Source: Acidimicrobiales bacterium
GTDB lineage: Bacteria; Actinomycetota; Acidimicrobiia; Acidimicrobiales; Acidimicrobilacustridaceae
Length of the DNA: 64,000 nucleotides
NCBI GenBank assembly: GCA_018401565.1
Contig: JAGYKS010000039.1
Coordinates: forward strand, 62,001 to 126,000
Direction of reading: 5' to 3'
The position numbers were made by a program, and so were the translations under genes. The notes beneath the pieces are model-generated. The model saw nothing but the letters and a program-made list of their open reading frames with translations, was not told the origin of the DNA and did no database searches. The stretch's first letter is position 1. Each line of letters begins with the position of its first letter. This document shows positions 53,154-62,835 of the stretch, one piece after another.

Positions 53154-53552
53154 TCAGACCCTCCGTCGCTTGGGCGGGCGGCAGCCGTTGTGCGGCACCG
53201 GGGTCACGTCCTTGATGCCGGTCACCTCGATGCCAGCGTTCTGGATGGACCGGATTGCGGTCTCACGGCCCGAACCCGGGCCCTTCACCAGGATGTCCAC
53301 CTTGCGAACGCCGTGCTCCATGGCTCGCTTGGCTGCCGTTTCGGCCGCCAGCTGGGCGGCGAACGGGGTGCTCTTGCGGGACCCCTTGAAGCCGACATTG
53401 CCCGACGACGCCCACGCCAGCACGTTGCCACCCTGATCGGTGAAGGTGACGATGGTGTTGTTGAACGAGCTCTTGATGTGGGCCACCCCGTAGGCGACGT
53501 TCTTGCGTTCCTTCTTGCGGGGCTTGCGCCCTGCTGCGCCAGGCTTGGCCAT
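53154..53552 (-). CDS. rpsK: Ribosomal protein S11
   Basis: A 132-residue platform protein. [38 protein letters not shown] and the end [12 protein letters not shown] are diagnostic. The ATG at 53552 shares a base with the rpsM stop (TGATG); a GTG one codon earlier is a less likely start. Confidence 0.97.
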   Translation of the reverse strand: MAKPGAAGRKPRKKERKNVAYGVAHIKSSFNNTIVTFTDQGGNVLAWASSGNVGFKGSRKSTPFAAQLAAETAAKRAMEHGVRKVDILVKGPGSGRETAIRSIQNAGIEVTGIKDVTPVPHNGCRPPKRRRV

Positions 53553-53920
53553 CACTTCTTCTTTCCGGCCACGGTCTTGCGTGGCCCCTTACGCGTTCGG
53601 GCATTGGTCTGGGTTCGCTGACCGTGCACCGGAAGGCCGCGACGATGGCGCAGGCCCTGGTAGCAACCGATCTCCATCTTGCGCTTGATGTCCTGTGACA
53701 CCTCGCGGCGCAAGTCGCCCTCGACCTTGGCATTGGCATCAATCCACTGACGGATGCGACCAACTTCTTCGTCGGTGAGGTCGCGCACTCTGGTGGTGGC
53801 GTCCACGTCAACCGCAGAGCAGATCTTGCGGGCCGTCGACCGCCCGATGCCGAAAATGTAGGTCAGCGAGATCTCGAGTTGCTTCTCGCGGGGAATGTCG
53901 ACTCCTGAGATACGTGCCAT
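53552..53920 (-). CDS. rpsM: Ribosomal protein S13
   Basis: A 122-residue small-subunit head protein contacting the P-site t[36 protein letters not shown] and [18 protein letters not shown], followed by a basic tail, are all present. It lies 3 bp after rpmJ. Confidence 0.97.
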   Translation of the reverse strand: MARISGVDIPREKQLEISLTYIFGIGRSTARKICSAVDVDATTRVRDLTDEEVGRIRQWIDANAKVEGDLRREVSQDIKRKMEIGCYQGLRHRRGLPVHGQRTQTNARTRKGPRKTVAGKKK

Positions 53921-53923
53921 GGA

Positions 53924-54037
53924 TCAGCCCTGCCGCTGCTTGTGACGGGGGTTGGAGCAGATCACCATGACCCGTCCGCGTCGGCGGATGACCTTGCACT
54001 TCTCACAGATCGTCTTCACGCTGGGTCGTACCTTCAC
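53924..54037 (-). CDS. rpmJ: Ribosomal protein L36
   Basis: A 37-residue protein, [20 protein letters not shown] at the start and ending RHKQRQG. The zinc ligands Cys-x2-Cys, a third Cys in VICSNP and a His are present, so this is the zinc-binding form. It starts at a GTG (54037) with AGGTGACAG upstream, and is the first gene after the alpha-operon promoter. Confidence 0.95.
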   Translation of the reverse strand: MKVRPSVKTICEKCKVIRRRGRVMVICSNPRHKQRQG

Positions 54038-54062
54038 CTGTCACCTGTTTCCTTCAGGAACA

Positions 54063-54104
54063 CCGGAGCAGTTCTCCGGCGGGTCCGGACACAATGGCCC
54101 GGAC
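54063..54104 (-). promoter_or_regulatory. Two hairpins in the rpmJ leader
   Basis: CCGGAG-CAGTT-CTCCGG (54063-54079) is a perfect 6-bp hairpin; GTCCGG (54083-54088) and CCGGAC (54099-54104) form a second with a 10-base loop. Both lie in the untranslated leader between the promoter and rpmJ. They could be an attenuator, a binding site for a ribosomal protein, or simply the adk terminator. Confidence 0.45.
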
Positions 54105-54209
54105 ATCTCGTTGTTTCTTTGACGCACCCGCTTGGGGTGGACGTCCTGTCAGTGCGAACCGAACAGGGTCGCACGGTACCCGGATGGTCCCGTTTTGGCG
54201 CGATTGGCG

Positions 54210-54239
54210 AGTATAGGATGCCGGCGGCCCGGGCACCAA
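54210..54239 (-). promoter_or_regulatory. Alpha-operon promoter (rpmJ-rpsM-rpsK-rpsD-rpoA-rplQ)
   Basis: On the minus strand TTGGTG (54239-54234), an 18-bp spacer and TATACT (54215-54210) form a good sigma-70-type promoter, 35 bp after the adk stop. The leader to rpmJ is about 165 bases. AT-rich TATACT stands out in a very GC-rich region. Confidence 0.65.
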
Positions 54240-54273
54240 CTCACCATGTGGGACCCGTTGGCCGCTGACCTGG

Positions 54274-54831
54274 TCATGAACCCAGCCGTTCATTGATGGC
54301 AGCCACCAGCCGTGCCGACACTTCAGCTTGCTCACCGACTCCGTCGACGGTCACCATGCGGTCCTGGGCGGCGAACCACTCGATGGTGGGCACCGTCTGA
54401 TCGGCGTAGGCGGCCAGACGCTTGTCGATGGCCTCGGGAGTGTCGTCGTTGCGCCCGCGGTCGAGCATCCGGGCCCGGGACACCTCCTCGGACACGTCCA
54501 GGTTCACGCCCAGGTCCACCTCGACCTCGGCGCACAGCGCCTCGGCCTGGGGCACGGTGCGGGGGAACCCGTCGAGCAGGAAGCCCCGCTCGGACACGTC
54601 GGACTCGCTGAGACGTTCACGCACCACGCCGACCATCACGTCGTCGGGCAGCAACTGGCCGGAATCCATGAACGGCTTGGCCAGGGCGCCGAACTCGGTG
54701 CCGGCGGCCACAGCCTCGCGCAGCATGTCACCCGTCGAGATGTGCACGGCACCGTAGTGGTCGGTCAAAAAGGCGCACTGCGTCCCCTTGCCCGCTCCCT
54801 GCCTGCCGAAAATGACCAGTCGGGGGGCCAC
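54274..54831 (-). CDS. adk: Adenylate kinase
   Basis: Balances ATP, ADP and AMP. A 185-residue short form without the zinc LID domain, as in other actinobacteria. The P-loop is FGRQGAGKGTQC, followed by HISTGDMLREAV, LLDGFPRTVPQAE and RGRNDDTPEAIDKRL. The GTG start shares one base with the secY stop. Confidence 0.95.
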   Translation of the reverse strand: MAPRLVIFGRQGAGKGTQCAFLTDHYGAVHISTGDMLREAVAAGTEFGALAKPFMDSGQLLPDDVMVGVVRERLSESDVSERGFLLDGFPRTVPQAEALCAEVEVDLGVNLDVSEEVSRARMLDRGRNDDTPEAIDKRLAAYADQTVPTIEWFAAQDRMVTVDGVGEQAEVSARLVAAINERLGS

Positions 54832-56153
54832 TACTTCAAGAACCCCTCGTAGTTGCGCATCATGAGCTGGCTGTCGATCTGCTTCATGGTCTCCAGGGCC
54901 ACACCCACAGCGATCAGCACGGTGGTGCCGCCGAATGCGTTCTGGCTACCGGGCACGAAGATGCCCAGCATGATCGTGGGCACCAGTGCCACGGCGGCGA
55001 TGAACAGCGCTCCGGGAAGGGTGATCCGGCTGAGGACCTTGGCCAGATAGCGCTCGGTGGCAGGACCGGGGCGGTAGCCGGGGATGAAACCACCCTGCTT
55101 GCGCAGCGTGTCAGCCTGCTGGGCGGGGTCAAAGGTGATGGCGGTGTAGAAGTAGGCGAAGCCCACGATCATGAGACCGAAGATCACGATGTACCACGGC
55201 GACAGCGGGTTGGCGAGGTTGGTGTCGATCCAGCGCTGGATGCTCTGGGCCCATGCCTGATCCGACGGCAACAGAACGACCAGCAGCTGCGGCAGGTACA
55301 GCACCGAAGAGGCGAAGATGATCGGGATCACGCCGGACTGGTTCACCTTCAGGGGGATGTAGGTGGATTGGCCGCCGTACATGCGACGTCCCACCACACG
55401 TTTGGCGAACTGCACCGGGATACGCCGCTGGCCCTGTTCCACGAACACGATGGCCACCAGCAGGCCGATGAAGGCTGCCAGCACCACGATCAGAGCCCCG
55501 AGGCCACGTTCGGCCAGCACCCGGGAGAACAGTGCCGGCATGCTCGAGACCACCGACGCAAAGATAAGAAGCGACATGCCGTTGCCGATGCCCCGCTGGG
55601 TGATGAGCTCGCCCATCCACATCAGCACGGCGGTGCCGGTGGTGAGGGTGAGCACGATCAACAGGACCTTGCCCACCCCGAAGTTGGGGATGAGGTCCAC
55701 GTCGCCGAGGGGGTTGGCCACCGCGAACCCTCCGCCGCCGGAGTGGAACACGAAGGCCAGACCGGTGGCCTGCAACACGGCGATGGCGATGGCCAGGTAG
55801 CGGGTCCACTGGGTGATCTTGCGCTGGCCGACCGCACCCTGGTCGCGCCATTCCTCCAGCTTGGGGATCACCACCGACAGGATCTGCATGATGATCGACG
55901 CCGTGATGTACGGCATGATCCCCAGCGCAAACACGGCGAACTGGGTGAGCGCTCCGCCCGAGAACAACGCCAGAAAGGCGAAGACGCCACCGGTGGCCTC
56001 GGCCTGGGCCTGAAACTCCTGCACGGCCGAGAAGTCGATGCCCGGAGTCGGCACGTAGGCGCCGAAGCGGTACAACGCCAACATGGCGATGACAAACAGG
56101 ACCTTGTTGCGAAGGTCCGGGATCCTGAAGATGTTTGCGATGTTGGAAAGCAC
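54831..56153 (-). CDS. secY: Preprotein translocase subunit SecY
   Basis: The 440-residue channel of the Sec translocon in the cytoplasmic membrane, with ten hydrophobic helices. FRIPDLRNKVLF, FSGGALTQFAVFALGIMPYI (the plug and helix 2 region), and RRMYGGQSTYIPLKVNQSGV followed by PIIFASS are highly conserved. It ends the spc operon before adk. Confidence 0.97.
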   Translation of the reverse strand: MLSNIANIFRIPDLRNKVLFVIAMLALYRFGAYVPTPGIDFSAVQEFQAQAEATGGVFAFLALFSGGALTQFAVFALGIMPYITASIIMQILSVVIPKLEEWRDQGAVGQRKITQWTRYLAIAIAVLQATGLAFVFHSGGGGFAVANPLGDVDLIPNFGVGKVLLIVLTLTTGTAVLMWMGELITQRGIGNGMSLLIFASVVSSMPALFSRVLAERGLGALIVVLAAFIGLLVAIVFVEQGQRRIPVQFAKRVVGRRMYGGQSTYIPLKVNQSGVIPIIFASSVLYLPQLLVVLLPSDQAWAQSIQRWIDTNLANPLSPWYIVIFGLMIVGFAYFYTAITFDPAQQADTLRKQGGFIPGYRPGPATERYLAKVLSRITLPGALFIAAVALVPTIMLGIFVPGSQNAFGGTTVLIAVGVALETMKQIDSQLMMRNYEGFLK

Positions 56154-56171
56154 TGGAGCCTCCCGCCGGAA

Positions 56172-56660
56172 TCAGCGGTTCGTGTGCTGGTTGCCCTTGG
56201 CCGGCGGGCGACGATCTCCCCACGGCAGGTCAAGGATCTCGACAGTACCGCCTGCAGCCGTGATGGCTTCGGTGGCGGCGGTGGAGAACCCATGGGCACG
56301 CACGGTGACAGGTCGGCTCACGGTGCCGCGGGCCAAAACCTTGACCAGCGAACCCTTGCCCACCAGACCACGTTCGAGCAGCGCTGCGGGATCGACCACG
56401 TCGAGCCCGCACTGATCGATGGTGTCGAGGTTGACGGCCTGGTACTCAACCCGGAACGGGTTGGTGAAGCCACGCTTTTTGGGGATCCGCTGGGCGAGGG
56501 GAAGCTGACCACCCTCAAAACCGACGGGCACCTTGTTGCGTGCCTTCTGGCCCTTGGTACCGCGACCGGCGGTCTTGCCGCCCTTGCCGCCGATACCGCG
56601 GCCGACCCGCTTGCGGCGGGTATTGGAGCCGCTCGGCGGCTTGAGATCATGCACCTTCAC
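56172..56660 (-). CDS. rplO: Ribosomal protein L15
   Basis: A 162-residue late-assembly large-subunit protein. MKVHDLKPPSGSNTRRKRVG, the Gly-rich GRGIGGKGGKTAGRGTKGQ and FEGGQLPLAQRIPKKRGF are diagnostic. The GTG start overlaps the rpmD stop by 4 bp. Confidence 0.96.
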   Translation of the reverse strand: MKVHDLKPPSGSNTRRKRVGRGIGGKGGKTAGRGTKGQKARNKVPVGFEGGQLPLAQRIPKKRGFTNPFRVEYQAVNLDTIDQCGLDVVDPAALLERGLVGKGSLVKVLARGTVSRPVTVRAHGFSTAATEAITAAGGTVEILDLPWGDRRPPAKGNQHTNR

Positions 56661-56899
56661 GATGAGGCCTCCCCGCTCGTTGTGCTGCTGGACGCCTTGA
56701 CGCCACGGACGTACTCCTCGTCAACGTTCTCCACGGTGATGAGATGCGGAACCCGGGCAATCATGCCGTGGATCTCGGGCCGGTCAGGCAGAAGGTTGCT
56801 GCGACCGATGCGACCGAGTCCGAGGGCACGAAGGGTGCCACGGTGCTTGGGCTTGCTGCCGATGGAGGACTTGATCTGGGTGACCTTGAGCGCTCCCAT
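56657..56899 (-). CDS. rpmD: Ribosomal protein L30
   Basis: An 80-residue protein, somewhat longer than the usual 60. KVTQIKSSIGSKPKHRGTL and LGLGRIGRSNLLPDRPEI are the L30 signature, and the extra residues form a Ser/Thr-rich C-terminal tail. The ATG shares one base with the rpsE stop. Confidence 0.94.
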   Translation of the reverse strand: MGALKVTQIKSSIGSKPKHRGTLRALGLGRIGRSNLLPDRPEIHGMIARVPHLITVENVDEEYVRGVKASSSTTSGEASS

Positions 56900-57459
56900 C
56901 ACGCACCACCACTGGAGCCGGCAGGCTTCTGCTGGCTCGCCTGCCATGCACGCCAAAGGGCCGGCGGCATGATGTCGGTGGGGTCCAGGCCACGCAGGCG
57001 TGCGATCTCGTCGGGACGACGAAGTGCAGCCAGGCCGGCAATGGTGGCGCGGGCCACGTTGATGTGGTTGGCCGAACCCAGTGACTTGCACAGCACGTCG
57101 CTGATGCCGGCCTCTTCGAGGATGGCACGGGCGGCGCCGCCGGCGATCACGCCGGTACCGGGAGCGGCAGGCTTGAGCATGACGCGTCCGGCACCCATGC
57201 GCCCGATGACCGGGTGCACGATGGTGGTGCCGGTCAGCGGCACGGCGAACAGGTTCTTTTTGGCTTCCTCGGTGCCCTTTTGGATGGCCAGGGGCACCTC
57301 TTTGGCCTTGCCGTAGCCGAGGCCAACGTGACCGGCACCGTCTCCGACGACCACCAGTGCGGTGAACGAGAAGCGGCGTCCGCCCTTGACCACCTTGGCC
57401 ACACGGTTGATGTTGATCACGCGGGACTCGCGCAGGGGAATCTCATCGACGTTCAGCAT
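56899..57459 (-). CDS. rpsE: Ribosomal protein S5
   Basis: A 186-residue decoding-fidelity protein. [40 protein letters not shown] and [21 protein letters not shown] are typical. A start overlap of one base links it to rplR. Confidence 0.97.
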   Translation of the reverse strand: MLNVDEIPLRESRVININRVAKVVKGGRRFSFTALVVVGDGAGHVGLGYGKAKEVPLAIQKGTEEAKKNLFAVPLTGTTIVHPVIGRMGAGRVMLKPAAPGTGVIAGGAARAILEEAGISDVLCKSLGSANHINVARATIAGLAALRRPDEIARLRGLDPTDIMPPALWRAWQASQQKPAGSSGGA

Positions 57460-57824
57460 CAGAACTCCAGTCCAGCTTCACGGGCGGCATCGGCGACGGC
57501 GGCGACCCGGCCGTGGTACTGAAAACCCCCACGGTCGAACACCACGGTGGTCACACCGGCGGCCTGGGCACGGTCGGCGACCAGCCAACCCACGGCGCGG
57601 GCTGCCTCCACGTTGCCGGTGGTCTTGTCTCGCAGACCGGGTTCCACCGTGGCGGCTGCCGCGATGGTGCGCCCGGTGGTGTCATCGATCACCTGGGCGC
57701 TGATGTGCCGGTTGGACCGGAACACTGCCAGGCGCGGACGCTCGGCGGTTCCCTGGACGCGCTTGCGCACCCGGGTATGCCGGCGAATCCGACTGGTTCG
57801 GCGCTGACTGGCCTTGGAACTCAT
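57459..57824 (-). CDS. rplR: Ribosomal protein L18
   Basis: A 121-residue 5S rRNA-binding protein. [35 protein letters not shown] and [20 protein letters not shown] are conserved. It lies 22 bp after rplF in the spc operon. Confidence 0.96.
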   Translation of the reverse strand: MSSKASQRRTSRIRRHTRVRKRVQGTAERPRLAVFRSNRHISAQVIDDTTGRTIAAAATVEPGLRDKTTGNVEAARAVGWLVADRAQAAGVTTVVFDRGGFQYHGRVAAVADAAREAGLEF

Positions 57825-57846
57825 GGCTGCCTTCCCTGCTGCATCA

Positions 57847-58386
57847 CTACTTGCCTGCCTTGCCGGCCTTGCGGATCACGTGTTCGTCGCGGTAGCGGAT
57901 GCCCTTGCCCTTGTAGGGCTCTGGCGGACGCCACTTGCGGATGTCGGCGGCCACCTGGCCGACGATCTCCTTGTCGATACCGCTGACCACGATGTTGGTG
58001 GGGGTGGGGCACTCGAAGGTGATGCCCTCGGGAGCCTCCACAACCACCGGGTGGCTGAAGCCCAGCGCCAACTCGAGCCGGCGAGGGCTCTTGGCGTTGG
58101 CCCGGTAGCCCACGCCCACGATGTCGAGGTTCTTGGCGAACCCCTCGCTCACGCCGAGCACCATGTTGGCCACCAGCGAGCGGGTGAGACCGTGCAGTGC
58201 ACGGCTCTTGCGGAGGTCGTCAGGACGCTCCACCAGCAGTACGCCACCGTCTTCACGAATGGTGATGGGGTCGGGGAGCCTGCGCTCGAGGGTTCCCTTG
58301 GAGCCCTTCACGGTGACGACATCGCCGGCGATGGCGACGTCAACACCCGAAGGCACCGGGATGGGAGCTTGACCAATGCGTGACAT
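57847..58386 (-). CDS. rplF: Ribosomal protein L6
   Basis: A 179-residue protein near the sarcin-ricin loop. [33 protein letters not shown], and the C-terminal [17 protein letters not shown] are diagnostic. Confidence 0.97.
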   Translation of the reverse strand: MSRIGQAPIPVPSGVDVAIAGDVVTVKGSKGTLERRLPDPITIREDGGVLLVERPDDLRKSRALHGLTRSLVANMVLGVSEGFAKNLDIVGVGYRANAKSPRRLELALGFSHPVVVEAPEGITFECPTPTNIVVSGIDKEIVGQVAADIRKWRPPEPYKGKGIRYRDEHVIRKAGKAGK

Positions 58387-58395
58387 TGCGGCCCC

Positions 58396-58800
58396 CTACC
58401 AGACGTAACAGAGCACTTCACCACCCACGCGACGCTTGCGCGCCTCGCGGTCGGTGATGAGCCCCTGGCTCGTGGACAGGACAGCAACACCAAGGCCACC
58501 TTGGACCCGCGGCACGCCCTCGGCGCCGGTGTACACCCGAAGGCCCGGCTTGGAGATGCGGCGAATACCAGAGATCACACGCTGGCGGTCGGTGGAGTAA
58601 CGCATGTGCAACGTGAGCACACGGCCGGGACGGTTCTCCTGCTCGGCCACATCGAAGTTGTCGATGTATCCCTCGCTCTTGAGAACAGCGGCCAGTGCCT
58701 CTTTCTGCTTGGACGACGGCATACGCACCTCGTCGTGCATCACGACGTTGGCGTTGCGGATGCGGGTCAGCATGTCGGCGATCGGATCAGTCATTGTCAT
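58396..58800 (-). CDS. rpsH: Ribosomal protein S8
   Basis: A 134-residue 16S-binding protein, in many bacteria also the translational repressor of the spc operon. [32 protein letters not shown] and the end [20 protein letters not shown] are present. ATG 58800 is used; an in-frame ATG two codons later is also possible. Confidence 0.96.
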   Translation of the reverse strand: MTMTDPIADMLTRIRNANVVMHDEVRMPSSKQKEALAAVLKSEGYIDNFDVAEQENRPGRVLTLHMRYSTDRQRVISGIRRISKPGLRVYTGAEGVPRVQGGLGVAVLSTSQGLITDREARKRRVGGEVLCYVW

Positions 58801-58812
58801 GGGTTCAGCACC

Positions 58813-58998
58813 TCACCAGCTCGCCTTCTTGAGACCTGGAATCTCACCGTTGTGCGCCATCTGTCGCAGACAGATACGGCACAATCCGAATCGGCGGTAC
58901 ACCGACCGCGGACGGCCGCACCGTTGGCAACGCGTGTACGCCCGAACCTTGAACTTGGGCTTCTTGTTGCTCTTTTCGATCAACGCCTTCTTAGCCAT
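58813..58998 (-). CDS. rpsN: Ribosomal protein S14, type Z
   Basis: The 61-residue zinc-binding form of S14. [20 protein letters not shown] provides the four zinc ligands. The end [18 protein letters not shown] is standard for type Z. Confidence 0.97.
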   Translation of the reverse strand: MAKKALIEKSNKKPKFKVRAYTRCQRCGRPRSVYRRFGLCRICLRQMAHNGEIPGLKKASW

Positions 58999-59001
58999 GA
59001 G

Positions 59002-59571
59002 CTATCGCCCTTCACGCTTGAACGGGAATCCGAGGGCGGTGAGCAGTGCACGCCCCTGGTCATCGGTGGCGGCACTGGTCACGATGGTGATGTCCATGCC
59101 GCGGGTGGTGTCGATGGTGTCGTAGTTGATCTCGGGGAAGATCAGCTGTTCGGTGACACCAAAGGTGTAGTTGCCGTGGCCATCGAACGACCGGGGGTTG
59201 AGACCCCGGAAGTCCCGGATACGGGGGATGGACAGGCTGATCAGCCGGTCCAGGAACTCCCACATCCGGTCACCGCGCAGGGTGACCTTGACGCCAATGG
59301 CGTTGCCTTCACGCAGCTTGAAGCCGGCGATGGAGTTCTTGGCCTTGGTGACGATGGGACGCTGCCCGGTGATCACCTGCAGGTCGGCAAGCGCACCCTC
59401 GATCAGCGACTGCTGACCGGTGGCGGCACCGACACCGCTGTTGAGAACGATCTTCTCGAGCCCAGGCGCCATCATGACGTTGGGCAGTCCGAGCTGCTCC
59501 ACCAACTGGGGGCGCAGCTCGCTGACGTACCGGGCCTTGAGGCGGGGCAGGGTTGCAGTCGAGGCGGTCAC
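59002..59571 (-). CDS. rplE: Ribosomal protein L5
   Basis: A 189-residue protein of the 5S particle. [58 protein letters not shown] and the end [16 protein letters not shown] are conserved. The GTG start overlaps the rplX stop by 4 bp. Confidence 0.97.
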   Translation of the reverse strand: MTASTATLPRLKARYVSELRPQLVEQLGLPNVMMAPGLEKIVLNSGVGAATGQQSLIEGALADLQVITGQRPIVTKAKNSIAGFKLREGNAIGVKVTLRGDRMWEFLDRLISLSIPRIRDFRGLNPRSFDGHGNYTFGVTEQLIFPEINYDTIDTTRGMDITIVTSAATDDQGRALLTALGFPFKREGR

Positions 59572-59885
59572 AGGTCACCTCCACACTTGCGGCAGATGCG
59601 TTGCTTGGTGCCGTCGGCATCGAAGCGATACCCAACCCGTGTCGGCTTGCTGCACGCATCACAGATGATGGCCACGTTGTCGACCCGCATCGGCATCTCC
59701 TTGTCGATGATGCCTCCCTGCTTGGTCGACTGGGTGGGCTTCTGGTGACGCTTGGCCACATTGGTGCCGTTCACGATCACCTTGCCGGTGGCCGGGAAAG
59801 CGAAGGTGACTTCACCCTCACGACCCCGGTCCTTGCCGGTCAGGATGCGCACGCGGTCACCCTTGCGAATCTTCATGCCTGCCAT
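59568..59885 (-). CDS. rplX: Ribosomal protein L24 with a zinc-ribbon-like tail
   Basis: A 105-residue assembly initiator. The KOW motif is [20 protein letters not shown]. The C-terminus carries Cys-x2-Cys ([14 protein letters not shown]) and a second Cys-x2-Cys (CRKCGGDL), suggesting a bound zinc. The ATG at 59885 is chosen because GGAGGTG lies upstream, inside the end of rplN; ATG 59876 is an alternative. Confidence 0.95.
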   Translation of the reverse strand: MAGMKIRKGDRVRILTGKDRGREGEVTFAFPATGKVIVNGTNVAKRHQKPTQSTKQGGIIDKEMPMRVDNVAIICDACSKPTRVGYRFDADGTKQRICRKCGGDL

Positions 59886-59886
59886 G

Positions 59887-60255
59887 TCACAGCACCTCCG
59901 GTGCCAGCGAGACGATGCGCATGAAGCGCTTGTCACGCAGCTCACGACCAACGGGGCCGAAGATACGGGTGCCACGGGGGGACAAGTCGTCCTTGATGAG
60001 CACGGCTGCGTTCTCGTCGAAACGAATGTAGGAGCCGTCTGGACGACGCTTCTCCTTTTTGGTGCGAACCACCACACAGCGAACGACGTCACCCTTCTTC
60101 ACCGCCGCGCCAGGGATGGCGTCTTTGACGGTGGCGATGAACACGTCGCCGATGGAGGCATACCGGCGCTTGGTGCCACCAAGAACCCGGATGCACAGGA
60201 CCTGCTTGGCCCCACTGTTGTCGGCCACCTTGAGGCGGCTCTCCTGCTGGATCAT
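59887..60255 (-). CDS. rplN: Ribosomal protein L14
   Basis: A 122-residue inter-subunit bridge protein. [39 protein letters not shown] and [20 protein letters not shown] are diagnostic. The ATG overlaps the rpsQ stop (ATGA). Confidence 0.98.
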   Translation of the reverse strand: MIQQESRLKVADNSGAKQVLCIRVLGGTKRRYASIGDVFIATVKDAIPGAAVKKGDVVRCVVVRTKKEKRRPDGSYIRFDENAAVLIKDDLSPRGTRIFGPVGRELRDKRFMRIVSLAPEVL

Positions 60256-60539
60256 CGGGCACGCTCCAAAACATCAACCAGACGCCAGCGCTTCTTCTTC
60301 GACAGCGGTCGGGTCTCAACCACCCGAACCCGATCGCCCACGTTGAGGTCGTTGGCCTCGTCGTGGACGTACAGGCGAGTGGTGTGCTGCACGGTCTTGT
60401 TGTAACGGGGGTGACGCTTGCGCTCCACGACGGTGACCACAGCGGTCTTGTCCATCCCTGCGGACACCACGGTGCCCTCGCGGACCTTGCGCTCGTTGGG
60501 GCGCTCAGCGTCGCCAGTGGTCTCGATGTTGTCAGCCAT
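60252..60539 (-). CDS. rpsQ: Ribosomal protein S17
   Basis: A 95-residue 16S-binding protein with an extra acidic N-terminus of about 15 residues before the core. [37 protein letters not shown] and [20 protein letters not shown] are conserved. It shares a base with the rpmC stop. Confidence 0.97.
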   Translation of the reverse strand: MADNIETTGDAERPNERKVREGTVVSAGMDKTAVVTVVERKRHPRYNKTVQHTTRLYVHDEANDLNVGDRVRVVETRPLSKKKRWRLVDVLERAR

Positions 60540-60769
60540 CAGCTGCCCTCCTCGGCGGAAACGAGCGCCTCAGCGGCGGCAATCTCACGGGAACGAATTT
60601 CGGTGAACAAACGGGCAACCTGGCGCTTGGCCTCGTTGAGCCGGGAGTAGTTGTCGAGCTGACCAGTGACGTGCTGGAACCGCAGATTGAACAGTTCCTG
60701 CTTGCCGTCGTTGAGCCGTTCGAAAAGTTCGGCGTCACCGAGGTCCCGGTACTCGTCGCGCTTTGCCAT
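60539..60769 (-). CDS. rpmC: Ribosomal protein L29
   Basis: A 76-residue protein at the tunnel exit, close to where SRP and trigger factor dock. LGDAELFERLNDGKQELFNL, the two-helix core and ARLFTEIRSREI identify it. Overlaps rplP by one base. Confidence 0.95.
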   Translation of the reverse strand: MAKRDEYRDLGDAELFERLNDGKQELFNLRFQHVTGQLDNYSRLNEAKRQVARLFTEIRSREIAAAEALVSAEEGS

Positions 60770-61185
60770 CAGAAACCCTCCTCACGGGCCACAATGCGAG
60801 CCTTGATGGGGAGCTTCTGGATGGCACGCTCAAGGGCGGCCTTGGCCAGCACCGGGTCTGGGTACGCCATCTCGAACATGATCCGGCCGGGCTTGACCAC
60901 GGCCACCCAGCGCTCCGGGTTGCCCTTGCCTGAACCCATCCGGGTCTCAGCGGGCTTCTGGGTCACGGGCTTGTCGGGGAAGATGTTGATCCACACCTTG
61001 CCACCACGCTTGACGTGACGGGTCATGGCCACACGGGCGGCCTCGATCTGACGGGCGGTGATCCAACCCGGCTCCATGGCCTGGATACCCCAGTCGCCGA
61101 AGTTGACCTCGGTACCACCCTTGGCCTGTCCCCGGAGGCGACCGCGATGGTGCTTGCGGTGCTTTACCTTGCGCGGCATCAACAT
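60769..61185 (-). CDS. rplP: Ribosomal protein L16
   Basis: A 138-residue protein near the peptidyl transferase centre. [58 protein letters not shown] and [15 protein letters not shown] are conserved. The ATG at 61185 begins one base after the rpsC stop and gives the canonical N-terminus. Confidence 0.98.
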   Translation of the reverse strand: MLMPRKVKHRKHHRGRLRGQAKGGTEVNFGDWGIQAMEPGWITARQIEAARVAMTRHVKRGGKVWINIFPDKPVTQKPAETRMGSGKGNPERWVAVVKPGRIMFEMAYPDPVLAKAALERAIQKLPIKARIVAREEGF

Positions 61186-61186
61186 G

Positions 61187-62113
61187 TCACTCATCTCCCG
61201 AACGGAAGTGGGGCGTTTCGGTCGTCTCGCGGGTGGAGCGCTCGATTTCCTCTTCCTCGGCGAGAAGTCGCTCGAGTTCGGGATCGGCTTCCTTGACCAG
61301 CGGGGCGGGCTCCTCGGTATCGAGCGTGGCATCGGTGGCGAGCACCGCCGTCACGGGCTCTTCGGCGACCTGCGGCCGGCGGGCCGAGGACGACACAACC
61401 TGACGGGGCCTGACCTGCCCGGAGGTCTCCCCCACGGCCATGGCGGCCTCAGCGGTGACCTTGTCGGCCATCACGCTCTTGTAGGGCAGGATCTCACCCT
61501 TGTAGATCCACACCTTCACGCCGATACGACCGGCGGTGGTGCGGGCCTCGCGGAAGCCGTAGTCAATGTCGGCGCGCAGCGTGTGCAGCGGCACGCGACC
61601 CTCGCGGTACCACTCGGTACGAGCCATCTCCGACCCACCGAGGCGACCCGAGCACTGCACCCGGATGCCCAGGGCACCGGCCTTCTGGGCGTTCTGCACG
61701 GCGCGCTTCATGGCCCGGCGGAACGCAACCCGGCCGGCGAGCTGGTCGGCCACACCCTGGGCGATCAGAGCAGCGTCGAGTTCCGGCTGCTTGATCTCCT
61801 GGATGTTGAGCTGCACCTTGTTGTTGCCGGTGATGGCAGTCAGTCCGGCACGCAGCTTGTCGGCTTCGGCGCCGCGGCGACCGATGACGATGCCGGGGCG
61901 GGCAGTGTGAACATCAACCCGCAGACGGTCACGGGTGCGCTCGACCTCGATACGGCTGATGGCCGCATTGGGGAGCTGCTCCATGATGTAGTCGCGGATC
62001 TTCCAGTCCTCGATGATGAAGCGCCGGTACTCGCCGCGATCGGCGAACCAACGGGACTTCCAATCGGTGGTGATACCCAGGCGGAAGCCGTAGGGGTTGA
62101 CTTTCTGGCCCAT
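61187..62113 (-). CDS. rpsC: Ribosomal protein S3 with an acidic C-terminal tail
   Basis: A 308-residue mRNA-entry-site protein. [20 protein letters not shown], the KH-domain loop [16 protein letters not shown] and [14 protein letters not shown] are conserved. The core ends near residue 215; about 90 more residues, rich in Glu, Ala and Thr, form a disordered acidic tail longer than in E. coli S3 (233 residues). Its ATG overlaps the rplV stop by one base. Confidence 0.97.
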   Translation of the reverse strand: MGQKVNPYGFRLGITTDWKSRWFADRGEYRRFIIEDWKIRDYIMEQLPNAAISRIEVERTRDRLRVDVHTARPGIVIGRRGAEADKLRAGLTAITGNNKVQLNIQEIKQPELDAALIAQGVADQLAGRVAFRRAMKRAVQNAQKAGALGIRVQCSGRLGGSEMARTEWYREGRVPLHTLRADIDYGFREARTTAGRIGVKVWIYKGEILPYKSVMADKVTAEAAMAVGETSGQVRPRQVVSSSARRPQVAEEPVTAVLATDATLDTEEPAPLVKEADPELERLLAEEEEIERSTRETTETPHFRSGDE

Positions 62114-62835
62114 CAGGCGTCGCCCTTCTTATCGGTGTCGTCGGCAGGGCTCTCGTCGGCAGCACTGTCGTCGGCGGGTTCCGCCTCAGCGACTGCCTCG
62201 TCGCTGGAAGCCTCGTCAGTCACGACCTCATCAGTCACGACCTCATCAGTCACGACCTCATCAGTCACGACCTCATCGGTCACGACCTCGTCAGTCACGA
62301 CCTCGTCACCTTCGTGCTCGTGGTCATGATCGTGTTCTTCACGCTCGGCGGTGCGCTCGGCCTTGGCCGCACGGCTGCGCGAGACGCGCTCACGACGGGC
62401 GGCGGCAGCAGCCGAGGCGGTGCCAGCGCGGCCACCGGCTTCTTCACGAGCCCGGATCTTTTCGAGCTCGGCCTCGTCCATGCGGGCCACGATCACCGTG
62501 ATGTGACAGGTTCGCTTGTTGATGCGGCTGGCACGGCCCCGGGCACGGGGACGGAAGCGCTTGAGCGTTGGGCCCTCATCGGCGTAACAGGCCACAACGG
62601 CCAGTTCGTCGGCGGCGAGAGAGTCATTGTGCTCGGCGTTGGCAACGGCGGAGTCCAGCACCTTGCGAATGGTGGTGGCCACGTCGCGCTCGGTGCCGTC
62701 GAGGATCTCCAGGGCGTCGGCCACGGACTCGTTGCGGATCAGGTTCAGCACCATGCGGGCCTTGGAGGCCGACACACGGGCGTAGCGGACCTGGGCACGG
62801 GTGCCGGGTCGCTCGTTTGTCTTTGCAGCAGTCAT
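62113..62835 (-). CDS. rplV: Ribosomal protein L22 with a long acidic repeat tail
   Basis: 240 residues, about twice the usual 110-120. The core ([60 protein letters not shown]) is normal and ends near residue 115. The extension has an Ala/Arg-rich helix, a His/Glu patch ([10 protein letters not shown]), at least six EVVTD repeats and an Asp/Glu/Ala-rich end finishing DKKGDA. Its role is unknown; L22 lies at the exit tunnel, so the tail would extend from the ribosome surface. The stop overlaps rpsC. Confidence 0.95.
   Translation of the reverse strand: MTAAKTNERPGTRAQVRYARVSASKARMVLNLIRNESVADALEILDGTERDVATTIRKVLDSAVANAEHNDSLAADELAVVACYADEGPTLKRFRPRARGRASRINKRTCHITVIVARMDEAELEKIRAREEAGGRAGTASAAAAARRERVSRSRAAKAERTAEREEHDHDHEHEGDEVVTDEVVTDEVVTDEVVTDEVVTDEVVTDEASSDEAVAEAEPADDSAADESPADDTDKKGDA
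62211..62300. repeat. 15-bp coding repeat in rplV, 6 copies
   Basis: Six units of CCTCATCAGTCACGA (plus strand) with single-base changes start every 15 bp from 62211. They encode the EVVTD pentapeptide repeats of L22 and keep the frame whatever their number. Confidence 0.93.

Noticed and set aside
54054-54335. A 93-codon minus-strand frame between adk and rpmJ that could be infA
   Set aside because: The translation has no IF-1 features (no S1-type beta-barrel motifs), overlaps the end of adk and covers the promoter.
62211-62300. CRISPR-like or regulatory repeat
   Set aside because: The 15-bp units are in frame within rplV and encode a clear pentapeptide repeat.
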